This document shows, one piece after another, positions 28,189 through 38,102 of a stretch of DNA of 64,000 bases. Numbering within the stretch: position 1 is the stretch's first letter; the number at the start of each line of letters is the position of its first letter. The position numbers and the translations under genes are program-made. The DNA is taken from the NCBI RefSeq assembly GCF_900637195.1, contig NZ_LR134356.1, positions 1,364,001 through 1,428,000 on the forward strand. Reading direction: 5' to 3'. Origin of the DNA: Mycolicibacterium aurum. Lineage in GTDB: Bacteria; Actinomycetota; Actinomycetes; Mycobacteriales; Mycobacteriaceae. Below the pieces are notes generated by a model. That model was not told the origin of the DNA. It did not search any database and saw only the letters and a list, made by a program, of their open reading frames with translations.

Positions 28189-28384
28189 TCGCCGAGTGCG
28201 AGATCGTGCGGTGGTTTCACGCCAAGGTGGGCCCTAGGTCTCAAAGCCTGCACGCAACCGATGTGGGTCTCGTGGGTCGATGACGTTTCCAGAAGGCTGC
28301 TCACTCAACCTGGCTCGACCCTACGCCCACATATTGATCTTGGACAATGAATTCAGCGGTTATTAACAAATCCTCAGCAGGGCG

Positions 28385-28400
28385 TTGACATCAACGTCAA
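28385..28400. promoter_or_regulatory. inverted repeat upstream of the MobA-like gene
   Basis: TTGAC-ATCAAC-GTCAA, a perfect 5-bp dyad in an A/T-rich patch 30 bp before the start. Possible operator or promoter element. Confidence 0.3.
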
Positions 28401-28429
28401 TAAAAAGCGACACGAAGGTTGAATGCTCT

Positions 28430-28978
28430 GTGGCACAGGCGAATTCGGTGACCGGTGTGGTGCTGGCGGCGGGGTCCGGCTCCCGGTTCGGGATGCCGAA
28501 AGTGCGTGCCGACGGCGGCGGGTGGCTGCGCGCCGCCGTGACAGCACTCCGTGACGGCGGCTGCGGTGACGTGGTTGTCGTCCTGGGGGCGGCTGTCGTG
28601 GAGGTGCCGGCACCCGCCCGGGCGGTGGTGGCCGACGACTGGGCCGACGGTGTGAGCGCCTCGGTGCGCGCCGGCATCCTCGCGGCCGGCGACGCCGCGG
28701 AGTTCGTGGTGCTGACGACGGTCGACACCCCCGACGTCGATGCCGCCGTGGTGCGCCGGGTGCTGGCCGCGGCGCGCGCATCGGAGTCGGGACTGGCGCG
28801 CGCACGCTATGACGGGCGGCCCGGTCACCCGGTGGTGATCGCGCGTCCGCACTGGGCGCAGCTGCTGGACGCGCTCACCGGAGACGACGGTGCCGGTCCG
28901 TTCCTCAGGAGCCGCGACGACGTCGTCGCTGTGGAGTGCGGTGATCTGGCCACCGGTCGCGACATCGACGAGCGGTGA
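28430..28978 (+). CDS. MobA-like NTP transferase family protein
   Basis: A 182-aa nucleotidyltransferase. The N-terminal VTGVVLAAGSGSRFGMPKV is the NTP-binding loop (LAAGxGxRxGxxK) and TTVDTPDVD is the metal-binding region. Similar proteins (MocA/MobA-like, Rv0371c type) attach CMP or GMP to molybdopterin. No molybdenum genes are adjacent, so the substrate is open. The GTG at 28430 gives the family start, but the ribosome site is poor and an upstream start at 28385 is possible. Confidence 0.7.
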   Translation: MAQANSVTGVVLAAGSGSRFGMPKVRADGGGWLRAAVTALRDGGCGDVVVVLGAAVVEVPAPARAVVADDWADGVSASVRAGILAAGDAAEFVVLTTVDTPDVDAAVVRRVLAAARASESGLARARYDGRPGHPVVIARPHWAQLLDALTGDDGAGPFLRSRDDVVAVECGDLATGRDIDER

Positions 28979-29133
28979 TGTGCCGAAGTCGCGGTGTCCA
29001 CCGATCGGGGGACACGCAATTCCACCGATTCACCACCTGATCGCCCGACAGACGCGCGGGCCGCGGTACGCGAGAGTTGTCTCATCACCGGAGAACACCG
29101 GTACGGAGCACAACTTCTTCGAAAGGTTCCGCC

Positions 29134-29358
29134 ATGACCCGCATCAAGCGCATGATCGCCGCACCGCTGTTCTCCGCCGCCATCTTCGGCGCCACGCTGG
29201 GTATGGCGGGCACTGCCGGCGCGACGATGACGACCTACAGCGACGGCAGCATGGTCGCCACCCCGGATGTTCATGCACGTCAGGATCTGATGTCGTACTG
29301 GCAGCGCGGCCGGCTGCCGGAGCCGGTCCCGCAGTTCGACAACGCCGTGCACGGATAG
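29134..29358 (+). CDS. small secreted protein
   Basis: A 74-aa exported protein. The signal peptide is MTRIKRMIAAPLFSAAIFGATLGMAGTAGA. The mature part is about 44 residues, polar, with VATPDVHARQDLMSYW and no Cys. GAAAGG precedes the ATG at 29134. Function unknown. Confidence 0.6.
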   Translation: MTRIKRMIAAPLFSAAIFGATLGMAGTAGATMTTYSDGSMVATPDVHARQDLMSYWQRGRLPEPVPQFDNAVHG

Positions 29359-29365
29359 CGAGCCG

Positions 29366-29683
29366 TCAACCGAGCATTGCTGCCGCGAACCGCTGGACGG
29401 CGTCGGCCCCGGTCTGCCCGGCCTGCTCGTGTCCAGGGCGGGCCCGGGTGGTGACCGTCCGGGTGGCCGGATCGAGAGTCACCTCGGCCAGCAACTCACC
29501 CGTCGTCGGTTCGCATACGGCCCAGGAATACAGTGCGTCTGAATCCCACTGTGCGGCAAGGGCACTCACATAGTCTGCGCGATGTTCGCCGAGGTCGGCC
29601 AGGGCGGGCCGGTCATCGACGCGATCATCGGCGCGCAGTGCCCGCAGGTACCAGGTGCCGGCGTTGATCTCAACGGGTTCCAC
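29366..29683 (-). CDS. conserved-looking hypothetical protein
   Basis: About 105 aa from the GTG at 29683: EINAGTWYLRALRADDRVDD, then LYSWAVCEPTTGELLAEVTL, which looks like the start of a GNAT-type fold but lacks a recognisable acetyl-CoA loop. The frame runs on to 29806 with a low-quality Pro/Arg-rich extension containing a 15-bp inverted repeat, so the shorter start is preferred. Convergent with the small secreted gene, 8 bp away. Not assigned. Confidence 0.45.
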   Translation of the reverse strand: MEPVEINAGTWYLRALRADDRVDDRPALADLGEHRADYVSALAAQWDSDALYSWAVCEPTTGELLAEVTLDPATRTVTTRARPGHEQAGQTGADAVQRFAAAMLG

Positions 29684-29716
29684 CTGGTCAGCTTGCCATG
29701 CCGGGCCGATTGGCTC

Positions 29717-29757
29717 GGCCCCGCTCTCCGCCGGATCGCGCCGCGGAGAGCGGGGCC
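29717..29757. repeat. perfect 15-bp inverted repeat with 11-base loop
   Basis: GGCCCCGCTCTCCGC and its exact complement GCGGAGAGCGGGGCC. No U-run follows on either strand, so it is not a canonical terminator. It lies just upstream of the preferred start of the minus-strand hypothetical gene. Confidence 0.7.
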
Positions 29758-29883
29758 GTTCCACCCCTCGGTCTTCGTGTCGCCGCATCCCGGCGGCGCA
29801 GCACACCGCTCACTCTGGTGTGGGCCGAACGCTAGTCCGCCTGTTCGGTACGGACAGCTCTTTGCCAAAACAAGCAGCAAACC

Positions 29884-29921
29884 AACAGCGGGGCGTCATC
29901 ATCTGATGACGCCCCGCTGTT
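29884..29921 (-). terminator. terminator of accA3
   Basis: AACAGCGGGGCGTCATCA pairs perfectly over 18 bp with its complement around a 2-base loop. It begins ten bases after the accA3 stop and is followed on the minus strand by a T-rich stretch (GGTTTGCTGCTTGTTTT), so it is a strong intrinsic terminator. Confidence 0.8.
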
Positions 29922-29930
29922 GATGTACAT

Positions 29931-31757
<1,827 letters not shown>

Positions 31758-31828
31758 CTAAGAACGTTTTTAAGAATGTATCCCGGGAAGTTTAAGGGGC
31801 CTACTCGGAGTCTCGGCGAGCCGGTCCC

Positions 31829-31842
31829 TTACCCGCCGGTAA
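31829..31842. promoter_or_regulatory. palindrome upstream of accA3
   Basis: TTACC-CGCC-GGTAA, a perfect 5-bp dyad in the 118 bp between deoR and accA3, both on the minus strand. Candidate operator for accA3; regulator unknown. Confidence 0.3.
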
Positions 31843-31851
31843 CCCTGGGAG

Positions 31852-32637
31852 TCAGTCTTCGCCCACGTCGACGACGTGGACGTGCACGCCCGCCGCGGCG
31901 ATGCGGTGAAGCTGCTGATCGTCGGCGGTGGAGTCGGTGACGAGGTGATCGATCTGCGACAGCGCAACCATCTTGGCAAGGGTGACCTTGCCGATCTTGG
32001 AACCGTCGACGGCGACGACCACCTGCTGGGCGTTGGTGGCCATCGCGATGGCCGTGCGGGCCTCGGCCTCGTCGAACGTGGTCACACCGACCTCGGCGGA
32101 CATGCCGTCGGCGCCGAGTACGGCGGTGCCGACGGTGATCACCTGGAACGCGTGCTCGGACATGGGGCCGACCGCCTCCAGCGAATTCGCCCGCACCAGA
32201 CCGCCGGTCGCGATGACCTTCATGTGGGCGTCGACAGCGCAGTCGGCCGCGATGGTGAGCGAGTTCGTCACGATCGTGATGTTCGGCCGCCCTTTGAGCG
32301 CCCTGGCCACCTCGCCGGTGGTGACTCCGCCGGTGAGCGCCACCGCCTGCGGACCGCTGGGCACAAGCGCGGCGGCGTGCTGGGCGATGCGGCGTTTGAT
32401 GGCGGTCATCCGGTGGTCGCGCAGGCGCACCGGGATCTCGCTGCCGCTGGGGTCCAGGGCACGGGCGCCGCCGTGGGTGCGCAGCAGCAGCCCCTGCTCC
32501 TCGAGTTCGGCAAGGTCGCGACGCAACGTCGCCGCGGACACGCGCAGTTCCGCGCACAGCGCGGCGGACGTGACCTCCTCGCGGTCACGAAGCAGGGACA
32601 GGACGTTGCGCATCCGGTCGGTGCGCTTTGTCGACAT
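31852..32637 (-). CDS. DeoR-family sugar-phosphate-responsive repressor
   Basis: A 261-aa regulator. The N-terminal DeoR helix-turn-helix (VTSAALCAELRVSAATLRRDLAEL) is at residues about 19-42, with GLLLRTHGGA as the family wing. A C-terminal DeoRC sugar-phosphate domain follows (ALTGGVTTGEVARAL, VTNSLTIA, AVDGSKIG). GAGGAG precedes the ATG at 32637. Divergent from the gatY operon, with a perfect operator-like dyad between them, so it most likely represses that operon in an AgaR/GatR-like way. Confidence 0.88.
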   Translation of the reverse strand: MSTKRTDRMRNVLSLLRDREEVTSAALCAELRVSAATLRRDLAELEEQGLLLRTHGGARALDPSGSEIPVRLRDHRMTAIKRRIAQHAAALVPSGPQAVALTGGVTTGEVARALKGRPNITIVTNSLTIAADCAVDAHMKVIATGGLVRANSLEAVGPMSEHAFQVITVGTAVLGADGMSAEVGVTTFDEAEARTAIAMATNAQQVVVAVDGSKIGKVTLAKMVALSQIDHLVTDSTADDQQLHRIAAAGVHVHVVDVGED

Positions 32638-32663
32638 CGCTGAAACTCCTCGCTCACCGGATG

Positions 32664-32682
32664 CGATCAGTTTTCCTGATCG
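32664..32682. promoter_or_regulatory. candidate DeoR operator
   Basis: CGATCAG-TTTTC-CTGATCG, a perfect 7-bp dyad 27 bp upstream of the regulator ATG and about 90 bp before gatY. This is the best operator candidate for autoregulation and control of the sugar operon. Confidence 0.6.
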
Positions 32683-32770
32683 TTTGGCCGCTTCGCATTG
32701 CGTGCTTTGAGCGAGCTTCTCATGCTGGGGTGATGTTCCACACAACCGGCTCCTCGCGACGGGCTACCTC

Positions 32771-33667
32771 ATGCCCTTGATCGCCACCGCCGACATCGTG
32801 GCCGCCGCCGCGGCGAACGACACTGCGGCCCTTGCCTTCAACGCCATCACCCTCGAGCACGCCGAGGGCATCGCCGAGGGTGCCGAGCGGGCCGGAGCGG
32901 CCGTTCTGATTCAGATCAGTGAGAACACGGTGCGCTTCCACGGCGGCCGGTTGGCGCCACTGGCCGCGGCCTGCGCGCAGATCGCCACGCAGTCGAGCGC
33001 GATGCTGGCCGTGCATCTGGATCACGTGCAGGACCTCGCCCTGCTCGACGACGCCATCGCCACCGCCGCAGACCTGGGCATCAGCTCGATCATGATCGAC
33101 GCCGCGCACCTGCCCTACGCGGACAACGTGGCGCAGACCCGGGCATTCACCGAGCGCGGGCACGCAGCCGGGCTGTGGATGGAGGCCGAACTCGGCGAGA
33201 TCGGTGGCAAGGAGCACGGACCCGTCGGGGCGCACGTGGCCGGCGCCCGGACGCGACCCGACGAGGCGGCCGCGTTCACCGCCGAGACCGGGGTCGACGG
33301 GTTGGCCGTGGCCGTCGGCAGCTCGCACGCGATGACCACCCGCGACGCCCGGCTCGACCTGGAGCTGATCCGGGAGCTCGCAGAGAACGTGCCGGTTCCG
33401 CTTGTCCTGCACGGATCGTCCGGGGTGCCCGACGATCAGCTGCGGGCCGCCGTGCTGGCGGGAATCCGCAAGGTCAATGTGGGCACCGCCCTCAATCTCG
33501 CCTACACCGGCGCCATCCGGCCGGTGCTCGAGGACCCGGCCGTGTCCGACCCGCGCAAGTACCTCGTCGGGGCGCGGCAGGCCATCGCCGACAGCGTGGC
33601 AGCGCTGTGCGCGGCGGTCGCCTCATCGGCCGCTCCGGTCGGCGCTGGGGAGCGTGAGCGGCGATGA
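32771..33667 (+). CDS. gatY: class II ketose-bisphosphate aldolase (GatY/KbaY type)
   Basis: A 298-aa zinc aldolase expected to cleave tagatose-1,6-bisphosphate (or a related ketose phosphate) to DHAP and glyceraldehyde-3-phosphate. Seen: HLDHVQDL with the catalytic Asp and zinc His, a metal Glu region MEAELGEIGGKEHG, GSSHAM with the second zinc His, and VLHGSSGV with the third. The C-terminus has the phosphate-binding KVNVGTALN. First gene of a ten-gene operon; its stop overlaps gatZ (ATGA), matching the GatY/GatZ pairing elsewhere. Confidence 0.85.
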   Translation: MPLIATADIVAAAAANDTAALAFNAITLEHAEGIAEGAERAGAAVLIQISENTVRFHGGRLAPLAAACAQIATQSSAMLAVHLDHVQDLALLDDAIATAADLGISSIMIDAAHLPYADNVAQTRAFTERGHAAGLWMEAELGEIGGKEHGPVGAHVAGARTRPDEAAAFTAETGVDGLAVAVGSSHAMTTRDARLDLELIRELAENVPVPLVLHGSSGVPDDQLRAAVLAGIRKVNVGTALNLAYTGAIRPVLEDPAVSDPRKYLVGARQAIADSVAALCAAVASSAAPVGAGERERR

Positions 33668-35001
33668 CGGACACACTGCACCGCATCGACTGGCTTGCCG
33701 ACACGATCGGACGGCACAAGTCCGGCGAGTCCGTCGGCATCTACTCCGTGTGCTCGGCGCACCCCACCGTCCTGGAGGCGGCCATCGTGCAGGCCGCCGC
33801 CGACGGCGGCTACGTCCTGATCGAGGCCACCTCCAATCAGGTGGACCAGTTCGGTGGGTACACCGGGCTGCGGCCCGCCGAGTTCCGGGACCTGGTGCTC
33901 GGCATCGCCGACCGGTGCGGTTTCGCCCGCGAGCGCGTCGTCCTCGGCGGTGACCACCTGGGCCCCAACCGATGGCAACGCGAATCCGCCGACGTCGCCA
34001 TGGCGCACGCCGAGGTGCTGATCGCCGCCTATGTCGAGGCGGGATACACCAAGATCCACCTGGACTGCAGCATGTCCTGTGCCGATGACCCCGCGGTGCT
34101 GCCCGACGACGTCGTCGCCTCCCGCAGCGCGCGGCTGTTGCGGGTGGCCGAGGACGCGGCGGGTCGCGCCGGGTCCGACCGGCCGGTGTACGTCATCGGA
34201 ACCGAGGTGCCCGTCCCGGGCGGCGCGCACGAGACGCTGGACCGGCTCACCCCGACGCCCCCGGAGCGGGCCAGGGCGACGATCGCCGCGCACCGGACGG
34301 CATTCGCAGACGCTGGACTCGGGCACGTCTGGCCCCGGGTGATGGCGTTGGTGGTGCAGCCCGGCGTGGAATTCGACCACGTCCAGGTCATCGACTACGA
34401 GCACGCCGCCACCGCGCAGCTGCGGCACGTCCTCGACGACGAGGACAACCTCGTCTTCGAGGCCCACTCGACGGACTACCAGCGGCCCGCTCAACTGCGT
34501 GAGCTCGTCGAAGACCATTGGGCCGTACTGAAAGTCGGCCCCGGTCTGACGTTCGCGATGCGGGAGGCGTTGTTCGCGCTCGCGATGATCGAGATCGAAG
34601 TCGTGCCCCGCACCGCGCGGTCGACACTGATCGAGACGCTCGAACGCCGGATGCTGGCCGAACCGCGGTACTGGCAGGACTACTACGAGGGCGACCCGGT
34701 GGCGCAGCGCACGTCGCGCCGGTACAGCTTCAGCGACCGGCTGCGGTACTACTGGGCCGACGGCGAGGTCGACGCCGCGCGGCAGACGTTGCTGGCCAAC
34801 CTCGATCGCGTCGGCATCCCGCTGCCGCTGATCAGTCAATTCCTGCCGCTGCAGTATGAGCGCATCCGGGCCGGCGAACTCGGCGTCGATGCCCAGGCCC
34901 TCGTCATCGACCGAGTCCGCGACGCCCTACGGCCCTACGCCGACGCGTGCCGCGTCTCCGATGCCCACGCGCACACCATGATCTCCGGAGGTACCCGATG
35001 A
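33664..35001 (+). CDS. gatZ: GatZ/KbaZ-family protein (tagatose-bisphosphate aldolase partner)
   Basis: A 445-aa protein of the class II tagatose-bisphosphate aldolase non-catalytic subunit family: YSVCSAHPTVLEAAI, LIEATSNQVDQFGGYTG, GGDHLGPNRW and HLDCSMSCADDP. In enterics it stabilises KbaY/GatY; some family members act as hexulose-phosphate 4-epimerases, so a catalytic role is possible. It overlaps both neighbours by ATGA, indicating translational coupling with gatY and agaS. Confidence 0.82.
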   Translation: MTDTLHRIDWLADTIGRHKSGESVGIYSVCSAHPTVLEAAIVQAAADGGYVLIEATSNQVDQFGGYTGLRPAEFRDLVLGIADRCGFARERVVLGGDHLGPNRWQRESADVAMAHAEVLIAAYVEAGYTKIHLDCSMSCADDPAVLPDDVVASRSARLLRVAEDAAGRAGSDRPVYVIGTEVPVPGGAHETLDRLTPTPPERARATIAAHRTAFADAGLGHVWPRVMALVVQPGVEFDHVQVIDYEHAATAQLRHVLDDEDNLVFEAHSTDYQRPAQLRELVEDHWAVLKVGPGLTFAMREALFALAMIEIEVVPRTARSTLIETLERRMLAEPRYWQDYYEGDPVAQRTSRRYSFSDRLRYYWADGEVDAARQTLLANLDRVGIPLPLISQFLPLQYERIRAGELGVDAQALVIDRVRDALRPYADACRVSDAHAHTMISGGTR

Positions 35002-36143
35002 CCAGCTCACCGTCGACCGTGCACAGCGTGCCCGCTCAAGAAGACGGCGGCGCAACCATTCTCGAGATCGGTCAGCAACCCGGAGCCTGGCGTGAGGTGG
35101 CGGGCCGATCGGACGCAGAGGCCACCGCGTTCCTGCGTGACGTCACCGGCCGAACCGATCTACGGGTCATCCTCACCGGCGCAGGCAGTTCGGCGTTCGC
35201 CGGGGACATCGCGGCGCCGGCGTTGCGGCGCCACCTCGGGCGCCGCGTCGACGCGGTGGCCACCACCAGCATCGTGGCCAACCCGCTCGACCATCTCGAG
35301 CCGGGCACGCCGACGCTGCTGGTGTCGTTCGGCCGGTCGGGTAACAGCCCCGAGAGCCTGGCCGCGACGGCGCTGGCCGACGAGCTCGTCGACGACGTCT
35401 GGCACCTGATCCTCACCTGCGACCAGGACGGTCAGCTGGGCCGCGCGCACCGGGACCGGGAGCGGTCGCTGGTCGTCTACATGCCCGAGCGGACCAACGA
35501 CTCAGGCTTCGCGATGACCTCGAGTCTGACGTCGATGTTGTTGTCCGCCCTGATGCTTCTGGGTCCGGCCGGCGCGGCGGACGGCGAGGCGCTGGCGCAC
35601 GCCGCCGAGCATGTGATCGGGCTCCAGTCCGACATCCGCGCGCTGGCGCAGACCGCCAAGAAGCGCTTCGTCTATCTCGGCGCCGGGCCGCTCGCCGGAC
35701 TCGCACAGGAGTCCGCACTCAAACTGCTGGAACTGACTGCGGGAGAGGTGGTTACGTACTTCGACTCGCCGCTGGGATTCCGCCACGGCCCGAAATCGGT
35801 GCTCGACGCGGACACCCTGGTGCTGGTGTACGTCTCGACCGACCCCTACACCCGACGCTACGACCTCGACATCATCGCCGAAATCCGTGCGCAGCTCGGG
35901 GAGGACGCCGTCACGGTGCTCAGCGCCGTGCCGATCCCGGAAGAGCTCGGACCGGCGATCGTGCTCCCCGGGCTGGACAGCCTGCCCGACGCCGTGGTGG
36001 CCCCGGCCTACCTGGTGTTCGCGCAGTACCTGGCGCTGTTCACCTCGCTCGAACACGGTAAGACACCGGACAATCCGTTCCCGTCCGGCGAAGTCAGTCG
36101 CGTGGTCAAGGGTGTCACCATCCACCCCTGGCGGGGTGAGTGA
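34998..36143 (+). CDS. agaS: AgaS-like SIS-domain sugar isomerase/deaminase
   Basis: A 381-aa protein with two SIS domains (VILTGAGSSAFAGD, LLVSFGRSGNSPES, FVYLGAGPLAGLAQESALK, SPLGFRHGPKS). AgaS deaminates galactosamine-6-phosphate to tagatose-6-phosphate, which would feed the downstream aldolase after phosphorylation. GGAGG lies seven bases before the ATG at 34998, which overlaps the gatZ stop. It is the strongest hint that the substrate is an amino sugar. Confidence 0.8.
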   Translation: MTSSPSTVHSVPAQEDGGATILEIGQQPGAWREVAGRSDAEATAFLRDVTGRTDLRVILTGAGSSAFAGDIAAPALRRHLGRRVDAVATTSIVANPLDHLEPGTPTLLVSFGRSGNSPESLAATALADELVDDVWHLILTCDQDGQLGRAHRDRERSLVVYMPERTNDSGFAMTSSLTSMLLSALMLLGPAGAADGEALAHAAEHVIGLQSDIRALAQTAKKRFVYLGAGPLAGLAQESALKLLELTAGEVVTYFDSPLGFRHGPKSVLDADTLVLVYVSTDPYTRRYDLDIIAEIRAQLGEDAVTVLSAVPIPEELGPAIVLPGLDSLPDAVVAPAYLVFAQYLALFTSLEHGKTPDNPFPSGEVSRVVKGVTIHPWRGE

Positions 36144-36145
36144 GC

Positions 36146-37117
36146 ATGGCCCGATATCTCGGCGTCGACGGCGGCGGCTCGAAGACAGCCTTCGCGCTCA
36201 TCGACGATGCGGGCACGGTCATCGCCCGCGCCACCACCGCCACCTCCTACTACTTCAACGAAGGGTTCGACGTCGTCGAACGCGTTCTCGCCCAGGGCAT
36301 CGACGACATCTGCACCCAGGCGGGCATCGACACCTCCGCGATCGACGCGGTGTTCTTCGGGTTGCCCGGCTACGGTGAGGCCGCCGAGGACATCCCCCGC
36401 CTCGACGCCGTCGGGGCGCACGTGCTGGGGCACGACCGCTACAGCTGCGACAACGACATGGTGTGCGGCTGGGCCGGCTCGCTGGCCGGTGAGGACGGCA
36501 TCAACGTCATCAGCGGAACTGGGTCGATGACCTATGGCGAGCGCCGCGGTGTCGGCCGCCGCGTCGGCGGATGGGGCGAGTTGTTCGGCGACGAGGGATC
36601 AGCGTATTGGGTTGCCGCCCAGGGGCTCAACGCGTTCAGCCGGATGAGCGACGGCCGGTCCGAGCGCGGACCGCTGTACCGGCTGCTCAAGGATCGGTTG
36701 CAGCTGACCGGCGATCTGGATCTGGTCAGCCTCGTGATCGACAAGTGGGCGGGCAACCGCACCTCCATCGCGGCCCTGGCCACCACGGTCTGCGAGGCGG
36801 CCCGCGCCGACGATGAGGCGGCCGCACGGATCCTGTCGGCCGCGGCGGGCGAACTCGTCGAACTGGTCGAAACCACCGGAAAAATCATCGGATTCACCGA
36901 TGACGAGGTGATCCCGGTGTCCTATTCGGGTGGCATGTTCTCCGACGAGACGTTCCTGCCGCTGTTCGTGACCGCACTGGACGCGCGGCCGCACAAGTAC
37001 GACCTGCGCACCCCCCTGCTCGACCCGGCGCTGGGCGCGGCGCTCTACGCCGCCAAGCACAGCGGCCATCCACTGTCCGCCGAATCCCTCCGCCAACTCG
37101 CCGTCGGCACAACATGA
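36146..37117 (+). CDS. BadF/BadG-type sugar kinase (N-acetylhexosamine kinase-like)
   Basis: A 323-aa ASKHA-fold kinase: ATP phosphate-1 loop YLGVDGGGSKTAFALID, phosphate-2 region NVISGTGSMTYGE, and WGELFGDEGSAYW typical of NagK-like BadF proteins. It probably phosphorylates an imported (amino)sugar before AgaS. A GTG at 36140 inside the agaS stop is an alternative start; the ATG at 36146 gives the usual family N-terminus. Confidence 0.78.
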   Translation: MARYLGVDGGGSKTAFALIDDAGTVIARATTATSYYFNEGFDVVERVLAQGIDDICTQAGIDTSAIDAVFFGLPGYGEAAEDIPRLDAVGAHVLGHDRYSCDNDMVCGWAGSLAGEDGINVISGTGSMTYGERRGVGRRVGGWGELFGDEGSAYWVAAQGLNAFSRMSDGRSERGPLYRLLKDRLQLTGDLDLVSLVIDKWAGNRTSIAALATTVCEAARADDEAAARILSAAAGELVELVETTGKIIGFTDDEVIPVSYSGGMFSDETFLPLFVTALDARPHKYDLRTPLLDPALGAALYAAKHSGHPLSAESLRQLAVGTT

Positions 37118-37133
37118 TCGAAAAGGTGACGTC

Positions 37134-38102
37134 ATGACAGGTACACCGAACAACGCTACGGGCGTGCAGACCCGCAGCTGGATCTTCTACGCCGCACTGC
37201 TGATCGTGTTCTGGGGAGTCTGGGGCGCGTTCTCCGCGCTGCCCGCCACCTGGTACGGCTACCCCGACGAGATGATCTACTGCATCTGGGCATTGACGAT
37301 GATCATCCCGGCCGCGGTCATCCTGCGCGGCCAGCGGTTCGACCGCCGACCCGCTGCCGCGATCTACGGTCTGGTGATCGGGCTCACCGGCGCGGGCGGC
37401 CAACTCCTGCTGTTCCAGGCGCTCACCATGGGCCCGGCGTACCTGATCTTCCCGATCGTCTCGATCTCGCCCGCCATCACCGTGATCATGGCGATGGTCC
37501 TGCTGCGCGAACGCATCAGCATGCTGGCCGTCGTCGGCGTGGTCTGCGCACTGGCCGCGATCGTGCTCTTCAGCATCACCGGTGGCGACGCCGACGTCTC
37601 GACCGGACCGTGGCTGCCACTGGCCATCCTGATCTGCATCGCCTGGGGCGTGCAGGCGTACTTCATGCGCAAGACCGCCACCATCGGCGTCAACGAGGCC
37701 ACCACGTTCGGCTACATGGCCATCAGCGCGCTCATCCTGATCCCGGTCGCGATCTTCCAGATGGGCGGCCTGCCCCTCGACTTCCCCTGGCAGGCCCCGG
37801 TATTGACAGCGGGCACCCAGCTGCTCAACGCGGTGGGCGCCCTCTTCCTGGTGATGGCGCTCAGTCGCGGCAAGGCCACCATCGTGGCACCCACCACCAA
37901 CGCGCTCGCTCCCGCGCTCACCATCGTCGTCTCGCTCATCGCCTACCAGACCCTGCCCAGCCCCTACGGTGGCATCGGCATCGTGTTGGCCCTGGTGGGC
38001 TCGACGCTGATGGTCTACAGCGACGAGAAGCGCGGTGAAGCGCCTACCGCGGCCGTGCTGGACCCGGCCATTGGCAACCCCCACTCCAGGAGCCGCGCGT
38101 GA
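37134..38102 (+). CDS. EamA/DMT-family transporter
   Basis: A 322-aa membrane protein with about ten helices in two repeated halves, the EamA pattern (FWGVWGAFSALPATWYGYP, AYLIFPIVSISPAITVIMAMVLLRERIS). Direction and substrate are unknown. It lies inside the sugar operon, which already has an ABC importer, so it may move a product or a second substrate. The stop overlaps the next GTG (GTGA). Confidence 0.78.
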   Translation: MTGTPNNATGVQTRSWIFYAALLIVFWGVWGAFSALPATWYGYPDEMIYCIWALTMIIPAAVILRGQRFDRRPAAAIYGLVIGLTGAGGQLLLFQALTMGPAYLIFPIVSISPAITVIMAMVLLRERISMLAVVGVVCALAAIVLFSITGGDADVSTGPWLPLAILICIAWGVQAYFMRKTATIGVNEATTFGYMAISALILIPVAIFQMGGLPLDFPWQAPVLTAGTQLLNAVGALFLVMALSRGKATIVAPTTNALAPALTIVVSLIAYQTLPSPYGGIGIVLALVGSTLMVYSDEKRGEAPTAAVLDPAIGNPHSRSRA

